DNA from: Streptomycetaceae bacterium MP113-05
GTDB taxonomy: Bacteria > Actinomycetota > Actinomycetes > Streptomycetales > Streptomycetaceae
DNA length: 32,618 bases
Direction: 5' to 3'
Assembly: GCA_000497405.1 (NCBI GenBank)
Contig: KI547039.1
Span: forward strand, 282,067-314,684
This document shows positions 9,401 through 14,475 of this stretch, piece after piece (the first letter of the stretch is position 1; each line of letters starts with the position of its first letter). The position numbers and the translations under genes are program-made. The notes beneath the pieces were generated by a model. It made no database searches and had not been told where the DNA came from. It saw nothing but the letters and a program-made list of their open reading frames with translations.

Positions 9401-10636
9401 GCCCGAGGTGTAGATGGCGTACGCGAGGTCCTCTGGCTCGAGCGCTACATCTGGGACGGTAACCGGCTGGGCCTCCAGAGCGGCACGGTCGTCAGTGAGG
9501 TCCACGAGGACGGCGTCGGTGGCAGGCAGCCTGTCGCGCAGTTCGCACTGAGTGACGACGATCCGGGCGCCGGAATCCCGCAGCATGTAGGAGAGCCGGT
9601 CAGCTGGGTAGTCGGGATCGAGCGGCAAGTAGGCCGCGCCGGCCTTCATGATGCCGAGAAGACCGGCAGCCATGGCGGCTCCGCGCTCCACACACAGGCC
9701 GATCAACTGGTCACGGCACGCACCCAGTCCGATGAGGTGGTGGGCGATCCTGTTGGCCTGCTCGTCCAGCTCGCGGTAACTGACGGGGCCCCGCTCGTCA
9801 ATCACGGCGGTCGCGGTCGGGCGGTCGGCGGCCCGCACGGCGTACAGTTCCGGGAAGGTGTCCGTGGGCACCTCGCGCACGGTGTCGTTCCAGGCGCGGA
9901 CGACCTGCTCGAACTCGCCCTGCGTGAGCATCGGTAGCGATGAAATGGGCCGGCCCGGGTCGGAGCCGGCTCCAGTGAGCAGGACGATGAGGTTGCCGGA
10001 CAGCCGAGCGATTGTGGCCTCGTCGAAGAGTGCGGGGCTGTAGCGGATTCGGACGCGGAGCCTGGCAGCGGCGATCTCGACGGACAGATCCAGTGGATCG
10101 AACTCCTTTTGAGTGACGGCGAGTTCGTCAAGCACGGTGACCATCGCCTGGATCAGCGGAGTAGTGCTGGTGTCGCGCTGCGGGGCGAGCACCTCGACGA
10201 GGTCCGCGAGAGGCACGTCGTCGTGGGCGAGGGCGTCGTTCAGGCTGCGCACGGTCTGACGCAGCAGTGTCTCGAAGGAGGCGGCCGCGTCGACTCCCGC
10301 ACGCAGGACGACGGCGTCGCCAGTGCCTGGGGAGACCGTACCCACGGCGACATCCTCCTGGCCGGAGTAGCGGGTGAGCACCGCGAGGACGGCTGCCGCC
10401 AGGACAGCCGATGGACTGGCGGCGTAGCAACGTGCCAGCTCTGTCAGACTTTCCGCAGCGGAGGCCGGGAGTACACACTCGTAGGCTGCGGTGCTGGTCG
10501 AGCGGACGACCGGGCGCGGTCGGTCGACCGGCAGGTCCAGGGGGGCGACGCCCTCCAACCGGCCCCGCCAGAACTCCACGTGGTGGGGAGCTGGGTCTGA
10601 GGCCGCTCGGTTTACCGACGCGTCGGCGCGAGACAC
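416..10636 (-). CDS. Trimodular NRPS, C'-A(Phe)-T-C-A(?)-T-E-C-A(Val)-T
   Basis: This 3406-residue nonribosomal peptide synthetase has these approximate domains: half C domain 15-225, A1 250-745, T1 752-820 (Ser791 in LGGNS), C 845-1270 (HHIITDG at 979), A2 1300-1790, T2 1800-1870 (Ser1837 in LGGDS), E 1890-2320 (HHLVMDG at 2021), C 2360-2780 (HHVLLDG at 2493), A3 2805-3295 and T3 3315-3390 (Ser3355). Aligning the A4-A5 regions to GrsA gives the codes DAWTVAAVCK (Phe-type), DGMLVGAVVK (unassigned, probably hydrophobic) and DAFWIGGTFK (the classical Val code). The E domain predicts a D-configured second residue. The N-terminal C domain lacks its first lobe and its HHxxxDG motif, so module 1 should act as a loading module. 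The start is a GTG with a good GGAGG site 7 nt upstream, and no missing half lies upstream. There is no terminal thioesterase; the chain should pass to the next NRPS. Product identity is inference. Confidence 0.97.
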   Translation of the reverse strand: MSRADASVNRAASDPAPHHVEFWRGRLEGVAPLDLPVDRPRPVVRSTSTAAYECVLPASAAESLTELARCYAASPSAVLAAAVLAVLTRYSGQEDVAVGTVSPGTGDAVVLRAGVDAAASFETLLRQTVRSLNDALAHDDVPLADLVEVLAPQRDTSTTPLIQAMVTVLDELAVTQKEFDPLDLSVEIAAARLRVRIRYSPALFDEATIARLSGNLIVLLTGAGSDPGRPISSLPMLTQGEFEQVVRAWNDTVREVPTDTFPELYAVRAADRPTATAVIDERGPVSYRELDEQANRIAHHLIGLGACRDQLIGLCVERGAAMAAGLLGIMKAGAAYLPLDPDYPADRLSYMLRDSGARIVVTQCELRDRLPATDAVLVDLTDDRAALEAQPVTVPDVALEPEDLAYAIYTSGSTGRPKGVLVSHAGIGNLAAVQAEAFGVTPESRVLQFASASFDAAFWEVCMGLLTGATLVMGSKETLAPGEPLAAYAAEHGVTHATLTPATVAVLPEGRGLPEDATLVVAGEASTGDLVARWSRGRRMINAYGPTESTVCATMSAPLSGATVPPIGTPIANFRIYVLDDVLQPVPAGVLGELYIAGIGLARGYHGRPGLTAERFIANPYGSPGERMYRSGDVARWNADGTLEYVGRADDQVKVRGFRIELGEVESALALHPDVAQAVAVTHNTNLLAYVSLAGEQRPSADELRAHLAVGLPDYMVPSTLVVLDNLPLTPNGKVDRKALPEPSTIQEGAGADYTAPRNAVETTIAGVWSEALGVEHIGVHDDFFELGGNSILSVRTVSRMRTALGIHLAPRVLFDTPTIAGLAASVASVASFEDSSIPVAPREGVLPMSFGQQRLWFLEDFDPGSAEYHTAVGLRLTGELDTEALRGAAMDLSARHESLRTTFGVVGGRGVQVGHRELAPEWKTEDLTGVAEGLREDRLRELVRAETARAYDLKTGPLARVLLVRLNEGEHVCVLGMHHIITDGWSMGIVTRELGELYAARIEGREARLTDTAVQYPDFAAWQRGRLDGGGLLDRRLDWWRRRLDGIAPLELPTDRPRPAVRSSAGAMYGFHIPHATSTMLKDLAQEQGASLFMALTAAVKTVFARYSGQQDIAVGTASSGRNHADLENLIGFLVNTVVLRSHIEPDMSFGQLLGHVRETVLEAFDHEDVPFEHLVDAVRAERDTSRTPLIQVMIALQNAPNDQVRLPGVQTESYPVHREAAPFDLTVEFFATDEGLTAQVGYSTALFDEATIVRFAGHLSTLMLAAATDPDRDLATLPMLTDGEFRQVVRDWGGTSTEALPGTFPQLVEAQARRRPDAPAVEDKHTVLSYQELDDRANRLAHHLVELGAGPGTFVGLCLERGVETIVGLLGIMKAGAAYLPLDPGYPADRLAFMLQDSGAGIVVSRTEHLRALPRTDAVVVDLARDHELLDAQPGTVPGVALRPADLAYVIYTSGSTGAPKGVLVPHSGIGNLASAEIERLEVTEESRVLQFASSSFDGAVMEVLMALAAGATLVLPPHGPVVGEALQTFLRERRITHALLAPSAVATLTPEGLEGLRTLVVGGEASTGDLVARWSAGRRMINAYGPTESTVVATMSDPLTGGAVPPIGIPLPNTQIHLLDAALQPVPVGVPGELYIAGPHLARGYHSRPGLTAERFTADPFGEPGQRMYRSGDVARWRADGNLEYLGRADDQVKVRGFRIELGEIETAMGRHPEVRDAVAVVHQDESGRNRLVAYFVADREPTTGELRSHLAGSLPDYMVPALFVPLDRLPLTPSGKADRRALPLPEKQARALDSDYTAPRDGTEEILATVWAGVLGVERVGVHDNFFDLGGDSILSIQVVSRARQAGLRLTSKLLFTHQSIAALAGAVGMVDQSPDRSSAPVVGQVELAPIQRWFFAEHTVNPGHYGMSLQVELAPETDIALLERALGAVVGHHDALRMQYTHDGSGTWLQEYGDRSSGLLSVRDLSSLMDGQWEDALHEAALSAQRSLDLATGALVKAVFFRLGPARLPRLFLVVHHLVMDGVSWRVVLEDLATAYGQLSEGAPGDLGTKSSSYQQWSRRLTDDVRSGGLDHEIDYWQNVSSAVGPLPCDSQGAAEANTFGATATASVRLSHTETEALLQRVPAAYRTQINDVLLTALGRVLRDWAGNPVTIALEGHGRQELFADIDLSRTVGWFTTIHPVNLDVPDGDWGDALKSLKEHLRATPGSGLGYGALRHLSEPGTLAHTALAAVPQPQISFNYLGQWDGTTSDSGLVRSRLSPLGADQAPEQPRPHLIDIVAAVSDGELRIDWIHAPATHSTETVQRLADEFLASLRSVVEHCLRPESGGATPSDFPLARLDPAAVNRITGDGREIEDIYPLTPMQSGMLFHSLAEPGAYFEQMTFVLDGVRDPQLLARAWQLIADHTEVLRSSLVWKDTERPLMMVGRQVEMPITHLDWRGLTADKQEEAVREFLAEDRLRSVDLSVAPLMRLALIQLSDSSVRLVCAFHHVLLDGWSTFDLLTQTYSAYAALAAGQEPVLPARRPFRAYVDWLERQDLSEAGAYWREMLAGFEVPTALPYARHHESAQKTGSNGRRFRRLSPQVSQELFAFARRHRLTVNTVLQGAWALLLARHAGEQDVVFGATVSGRPAELAGAESMVGMLINTLPLRIEIDGDAPVGEWLSQIQQTQVEARQYEYVPLPQIHAWSALEPGVNLFRSLVVFENYPMDDEAAAAHGLRLRGLEGTEATNYPLNLIAYAGDELAYTLAYDAELYDELTVTRLCGHLDTLLTGIATSGDEALVSSVPMLTAAEAELTLRDWNDTHQELPHASLPELFEARVVEHPDAVALTYAGEELTYRELDEGANRLAHHLIALGAGPEQLVGLCLERGAHTVTALLAVLKSGAAYVPLDPDYPRDRLAYMIGDAGVRLLITEGKLRERLPASGTEVVDLDRDDVEIAARPRSAATPALSQDHLAYVVYTSGSTGTPKGVLTTHRAVVRLVYEAAYTDIAPGDAVAQFASLSFDASTFEVWAALLRGARLAVHPPRLPTAAEMGQFLKEHEVTHLWLTAGLFHQVADDESSAFDGLRQLIAGGDRLSPDHCARVLDAHPGLRLTNGYGPTEATTFTTTHDLLGAPGAGSVPLGAPLANTRVYVLTEALDPAPVGVAGELYIAGEGLARGYLGRPGLTAERFVADPFGPSGTRMYRSGDLVPWRADGTLEFIGRTDGQVKIRGFRIETGEIESVLVAHPAVGDAAVVPHRKGGRTVLVGHVVPVGGNPAPDTAELRAHLAAALPDHMLPAVFSPLTALPLTANGKVDRGALPAPAEHVATDTAYEPPATATEELIAQTWQELLGVERVGVHDNFFELGGDSLLALRTASRINALFGTDLSPRALFDRPTIAETASGVEELVLAELEEAAGTH

Positions 10637-10733
10637 GGTGTACCTCCAGAAGGGGTGGCCTCCGGGCAGGGGGTCAGGGCTGAGAAAGCCGGAAGCCGAC
10701 AGGGGAGTGCGGGAAGTGAAGCGAGAAAGTGGT

Positions 10734-10773
10734 GGCGGCCCGACGGAGGGGGATCATTCGCGGTCGGGCCGCC
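10734..10773 (-). terminator. Strong hairpin after the cyclase gene
   Basis: Two 11-base arms (GGCGGCCCGAC at 10734-10744 and its exact complement at 10763-10773) enclose an 18-base loop. The hairpin begins 16 nt downstream of the cyclase stop codon and about 100 nt before the NRPS start. There is no U-run, as is common for Streptomyces terminators. It may end or attenuate transcription between the cyclase and NRPS genes, or it may only be an mRNA processing or stability element. The rest of the 152-bp gap holds the NRPS ribosome site and no clear promoter. Confidence 0.55.
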
Positions 10774-10788
10774 GGTCGCGGGGTGTTG

Positions 10789-12123
10789 CTATGCGGCCGT
10801 GGCCAGACGGGCAGAGCGGCCACCGAGCTGCATGAGAGCCGCTCGCCCGGTGCTGGGGTCGGGGACGAACCGGCCCGTGTAGGGAGCTTCATCGGCATCC
10901 ACTCGCCGGGCGGTGAAGACCAACTCGTCGTGCAGGGTCATGTCCGCAATGAGGCCGGCGCCGTCGGAGAGACGCAGACGGGAGCCGTTGTCGTGTCCTC
11001 GGACGGAGAAGTAAGTGTCGCCGTTGCGATAGTCGCCCACGAAGCGATCCGCATCGGATACCGCGGCGGTCGCAGGTACGTGAGGCCGGTAGTCGCCGAC
11101 GGGCACACCGAGTTCGTGTAGCGCGTCCACGAGGTCGGCCCACATCAGAGTGCCGGTGGTTGCGTTGGTGGTGAGGGCGACGGCCGTACCGCTCTGCTGG
11201 TGGAACCGCAGATGGGCGGTGCCACCGTCGACAGTGCCGTCGTGCCCCAGCCAGTCACCGTCGGACGAGCCGTATCGGGCCAGCCCCAGACACCAGCCGT
11301 CGGCCATACCGAAGGCGTCGGCGGCGGGCACTCGCGCACACATCTCCGTGCGCTGCTTCTCGTCCAGCAGGGCGCCGGAGCCGGAGTGAGTGCCCAGGTG
11401 TAGCCGGGCGAAGGCGATCAGGTCTTCCGCGCTGCCCGCGAGCCCGCTTGCCGGCGCCCAGCTGGCAGGGAGGAACAGTCCGACCGGGCGGGCAGTGCGT
11501 TGCCCGGGCTGAACGACGTGGCAGGTGCCCAAGGTGCGGGCGGCGGACGCGGCACCGCTCAGGAACAGCGGATCAATTCCGAGGGGTCGCAGGAGGAAAT
11601 TCTCCATCACCGCCTGGTACTTCATGCCGGTGACGGACTCGATTACCCTACCCAGGATGTTGTATCCGGAGTTCGAGTACGAAAAACAACTGCCGGGTTC
11701 GTGCAGTGACCCCGTGGCTGCGACGCTCGCAGCATACCGGGCCAGAGAAGCTTCGTTGACATTGTCGAGCTCGTAATCCGCAACTAAGCCCGCAGTGTGG
11801 CTGAGTAGATTCCGCAGAGTGATGGACGATATCGCCTTATCCGTCGCTCCGTCGAACTCAGCCAGGTACTCGCCGACCGGATCATCCAAGTCCAGATCAC
11901 CCTCGGATGCGAGCTGGGCCACAACTGTCGCAGTCAACGCCTTGGTCACGGAACCGAAGGCGAAGGCCGTACCCGTGGTCACCGGGTCGGCGGAACCAGA
12001 CCGCGTCACGCCGGTGACCACGGACAGACTTTCCCCTGCCCGATGAACCGTCACCTGCGCTCCGGGAACCGAGTGGTCGTGCGCGAGTGCTCGCAGTCGT
12101 TTCGCTACTTGGTACGCTTCCAC
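10789..12123 (-). CDS. Penicillin-binding-protein-type thioesterase / peptide cyclase (SurE/DsaJ-like)
   Basis: This 444-residue cytoplasmic serine hydrolase belongs to the beta-lactamase/DD-peptidase fold. Visible catalytic elements are SVTK (Ser58, Lys61), the LLSHTAGL block, YSN (Tyr149-Asn151) and LGHDG (His294). A C-terminal segment (about 355-440, starting near DADRFVGDY) looks like the lipocalin-like domain of SurE-type enzymes. There is no signal peptide, which argues against a cell-wall DD-peptidase or secreted beta-lactamase. It lies directly before NRPS genes in the same direction. SurE (surugamide), DsaJ (desotamide) and Ulm16 (ulleungmycin) are stand-alone enzymes of this type that release and macrolactamise peptides from the last carrier domain. 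By inference this one offloads the product of these NRPSs. The start is a GTG with GAGGGG upstream. Codon 113 is TTA, so translation may depend on bldA. Confidence 0.9.
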   Translation of the reverse strand: MEAYQVAKRLRALAHDHSVPGAQVTVHRAGESLSVVTGVTRSGSADPVTTGTAFAFGSVTKALTATVVAQLASEGDLDLDDPVGEYLAEFDGATDKAISSITLRNLLSHTAGLVADYELDNVNEASLARYAASVAATGSLHEPGSCFSYSNSGYNILGRVIESVTGMKYQAVMENFLLRPLGIDPLFLSGAASAARTLGTCHVVQPGQRTARPVGLFLPASWAPASGLAGSAEDLIAFARLHLGTHSGSGALLDEKQRTEMCARVPAADAFGMADGWCLGLARYGSSDGDWLGHDGTVDGGTAHLRFHQQSGTAVALTTNATTGTLMWADLVDALHELGVPVGDYRPHVPATAAVSDADRFVGDYRNGDTYFSVRGHDNGSRLRLSDGAGLIADMTLHDELVFTARRVDADEAPYTGRFVPDPSTGRAALMQLGGRSARLATAA

Positions 12124-12147
12124 GTTTCCCCCTCATGGACCGTAATC

Positions 12148-12194
12148 GGTACGGCTACCCGTACCCGGTGGGGTGCGGCTACCCGTACCCCACC
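12148..12194. promoter_or_regulatory. Two tandem dyads upstream of the cyclase gene
   Basis: Two adjacent inverted repeats share the core CGG-CTAC-CCG. The first (12148-12165) has perfect 7-base arms, GGTACGG and CCGTACC. The second (12167-12194) has 12-base arms with one mismatch around the same CTAC loop. The 15-base segment CGGCTACCCGTACCC is therefore repeated with 24-bp spacing, about two helical turns. The site lies 25-71 bp upstream of the cyclase start and 60 bp after the kinase stop. It could be an operator for the adjacent response regulator or a transcript hairpin that ends the kinase mRNA. The remaining bases of this gap show no confident promoter. Confidence 0.5.
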
Positions 12195-12253
12195 ATCTTC
12201 GATCACTTGTCCGATGCGCTGCAAGAGTTTTCCGCCTGAGGAAACGACGCACT

Positions 12254-13642
12254 TCAGGCTGGGTGCACGACCCAAGGGAGGGTGGCCTGGACGGTAGTGG
12301 GGCCCCCCGGAGGACTGTTGACGTCCAGCCGCCCGTGGAGGGCGGCTGCCCGATCTTCCAGTCCGCGCAGGCCAGTTCCGAACTTCTGGGAGGCGCCCCC
12401 GGTGCCGTCGTCCGTCACGGAGACGACCAGAAGGCTTTCGTGCTGCTCCAGGCTGACGTGGATGCTCGTCGCCGAGGCGTGCTTGACTGCGTTGGCTAGG
12501 CACTCCGCGATTATGTAGTAGGCCGTGGACTCCACGCTGACGTCTGGGCGCCGATCGAGATTTCCGGACACCACGACAGGCACGTAGAACCTCTCGGTCA
12601 GCGCCGTGACGGCGGCATCGAGACCCCGATCGCTCAGTATGGGCGGCTGAATTCCTCGCACCAGGTCGCGAATTTCATCGAGCGCCTTGTGAATCCCGTG
12701 ACGAGTCTCCTCAACGAGCGCCGAAAGATACTCTGCATCATCACCCTTGCGACGGCTGGCATACGAAAGGTGCATCAACAGAACGGCCAGTCGGGCCTGC
12801 GCTCCGTCATGCAGATCGCGTTCGAGTCGGCGGTAGTCGGCATCATTCACGCGCAGCGCTGCTATGCGCTGACGGTCGGCCGCCTCTTCCCGTCGCTGTG
12901 CTTCTGCCTCGTCAATACGGCTCAGGATACGGCGCACCATCCGAGCACGGAGCTTCCCCATCCAGAACAACACACAGAGCAGCGCGGCGAAGACCAGCAC
13001 GGAGGAGCCGGCAACCGAAAGGCGGACAACGGGATCAGCCACCAGGATCATGTTGCCGGGGCCGAATGCCAGCTGCTCGGGAGGCCCGATCGGGAGTGCC
13101 ACGACGAACGTGATGATGGGAACGGCGAGCGCCGCCAGCGGCACCAGCCAGACCGAACCGAGCAGCAGAAGACCCAGGTAGCCCATGTCGTCCCAGCGCG
13201 CCCGTGGCGACTGGCGCTCCTCCTGATGCGGGGCGGGGGGGCGCGGTGGCGAGCCCTCCTGCCTCGAGTCGCCGACGACGGAGTGAGCCAGAAGCCGCTC
13301 CAGGTCGGCGACGGCCCGAAGCAGTGGCAGGCTGAGCGAGAGGCCGTCGCGCAGGAGAGTCATCCTTGCAGGCACTTCGCGAAGCGCCTCACGGAAGGCA
13401 CGGTCCGGACCAGGCGACAGCCTCTCCCCCGCGGCGGTCAACCCGGCCGCCGCGACGGCACGCACGCACAGGACAACTGCCATCGGCAGACCGACGAGCA
13501 CGAGCCAGGAGACGGCGCGCAGCACCAGAGAGATGACGACGAGCGGGGCCACCAGAAGACCTACGAGACTGCCGACGGAGAGGTAGATGAGGCCGACTGC
13601 CACACGGTAAGGCATCGGAATTTCCACAGAACTAGAACCCAC
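12254..13642 (-). CDS. Sensor histidine kinase, NarL/DesK type (HisKA_3)
   Basis: This 462-residue membrane kinase has hydrophobic N-terminal segments at about 14-70, a variable cytoplasmic stretch, further membrane segments at about 153-183 and 205-228, and then a HisKA_3 dimerisation domain with the phospho-acceptor His278 in ERDLHDGAQ. The C-terminal HATPase region shows the N-box (AECLANAVKHA), DDGTGG and GTGLRGLEDR motifs. It should autophosphorylate on sensing an unknown envelope signal and pass phosphate to the response regulator encoded 6 nt upstream in the same operon. The GTG start has only a weak ribosome site, so the protein may start a few codons later at the Val or Met near residues 6-10. 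Given its position between a peptide synthetase and an exporter, a role in sensing the peptide or controlling the cluster is likely but not proven. Confidence 0.93.
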   Translation of the reverse strand: MGSSSVEIPMPYRVAVGLIYLSVGSLVGLLVAPLVVISLVLRAVSWLVLVGLPMAVVLCVRAVAAAGLTAAGERLSPGPDRAFREALREVPARMTLLRDGLSLSLPLLRAVADLERLLAHSVVGDSRQEGSPPRPPAPHQEERQSPRARWDDMGYLGLLLLGSVWLVPLAALAVPIITFVVALPIGPPEQLAFGPGNMILVADPVVRLSVAGSSVLVFAALLCVLFWMGKLRARMVRRILSRIDEAEAQRREEAADRQRIAALRVNDADYRRLERDLHDGAQARLAVLLMHLSYASRRKGDDAEYLSALVEETRHGIHKALDEIRDLVRGIQPPILSDRGLDAAVTALTERFYVPVVVSGNLDRRPDVSVESTAYYIIAECLANAVKHASATSIHVSLEQHESLLVVSVTDDGTGGASQKFGTGLRGLEDRAAALHGRLDVNSPPGGPTTVQATLPWVVHPA

Positions 13643-13648
13643 TACGCT

Positions 13649-14320
13649 TCATTCGACTCTGCCCTGCATCCGTTCCATGCCCCGCAGATAGCCGAGTACC
13701 GCCAATACCCGCCGGTTATTCTCGTCCGAATTGGGGATCTTCAACTTCCCCAAGATCGAGGTAACATGCTTTTCTACGGCGCGTTCGGATATTCCGAGGC
13801 GATTGACGATGCCGCAGTTCGTAAGCCCAGTAGCCATGAGTTCCAGCACTTGGCGTTCCCTCGGGGTCAACAACTCCGTGGCGCGTTTCTCGCGCGGGCT
13901 GCCGACAAACTGCCTGAATATGTCGGAGTCCAGAACGGTTTCCCCGCCCCGGATCCGACACAGGGCCGAATGGAACTCTTCGAAGTCCCCGACGCGCTGC
14001 TTCAACAGATAGCCCACCCCCGCGGGGGCGTCACGCACCAGCTCCTGCGCATAGGTGTACTCCACGTACTGGGACAGCAGCAAGACGGCGGTGTCGGTGC
14101 GGAGCCTCTGGATCTCGATGGCCGCGCGTATGCCTTCGTCTGTGTACGTGGGCGGCATGCGGACATCCATGATCACCACATGCGGCCGGGTGCTGCGGAC
14201 GGCTTCCAGCATATTCGTGGCGTCACCCATCGACGCCACGACCTCAATTCCTTCGTCCGCCAGCAGTCTCGCAATTCCGGCTCGCAAGAGCGCGGAATCC
14301 TCTGCGATCGCGACACGCAT
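13649..14320 (-). CDS. NarL/LuxR-family response regulator
   Basis: This 223-residue protein has an N-terminal receiver domain with the acidic pair Glu7-Asp8, the phospho-acceptor Asp52 in VVIMDVRMPP and the conserved Lys107 in LLKQ. These are followed by a C-terminal LuxR-type helix-turn-helix starting at LTPRERQVLELMATGLTN. The start is an ATG with an AGGAG site 7 nt upstream. It precedes its cognate kinase gene by 6 nt. It resembles the second response regulator of the window in the receiver (both have VRMPP and LSQYV) and in the output domain, so cross-talk between the two systems is possible. Target sites are unknown. The tandem dyads upstream of the cyclase gene are candidates. Confidence 0.95.
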   Translation of the reverse strand: MRVAIAEDSALLRAGIARLLADEGIEVVASMGDATNMLEAVRSTRPHVVIMDVRMPPTYTDEGIRAAIEIQRLRTDTAVLLLSQYVEYTYAQELVRDAPAGVGYLLKQRVGDFEEFHSALCRIRGGETVLDSDIFRQFVGSPREKRATELLTPRERQVLELMATGLTNCGIVNRLGISERAVEKHVTSILGKLKIPNSDENNRRVLAVLGYLRGMERMQGRVE

Positions 14321-14422
14321 GGAGACTCCTGCTCGTTAGGGATCGTGCCAGTCGACGACATGCGCCGTCGCACGGCGACCGTGAAGGTGAGTCAAGCATG
14401 TGGGGGGCCTCAGCATAGGCAA

Positions 14423-14457
14423 GGCACGACGGGTACCGCTACGTTGACCGCCGTGCC
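14423..14457 (-). terminator. Hairpin after the ABC exporter genes
   Basis: GGCACGACGG (14423-14432) pairs with CCGCCGTGCC (14448-14457) with one mismatch around a 15-base loop. The hairpin starts 18 nt past the permease stop codon and lies about 100 nt before the response-regulator start. It is a plausible terminator of the exporter operon. A second small hairpin (14363-14377, six-base arms) follows. Nothing else is visible in this 155-bp gap. Confidence 0.4.
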
Positions 14458-14475
14458 GCCCACTGCTTCGAACAC

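Noticed and set aside
10789-12123. Annotation as a beta-lactamase or resistance DD-peptidase
   Set aside because: There is no signal peptide, the lipocalin-like C-terminal part and location before NRPS genes fit the SurE-type cyclases better; kept only as an alternative.
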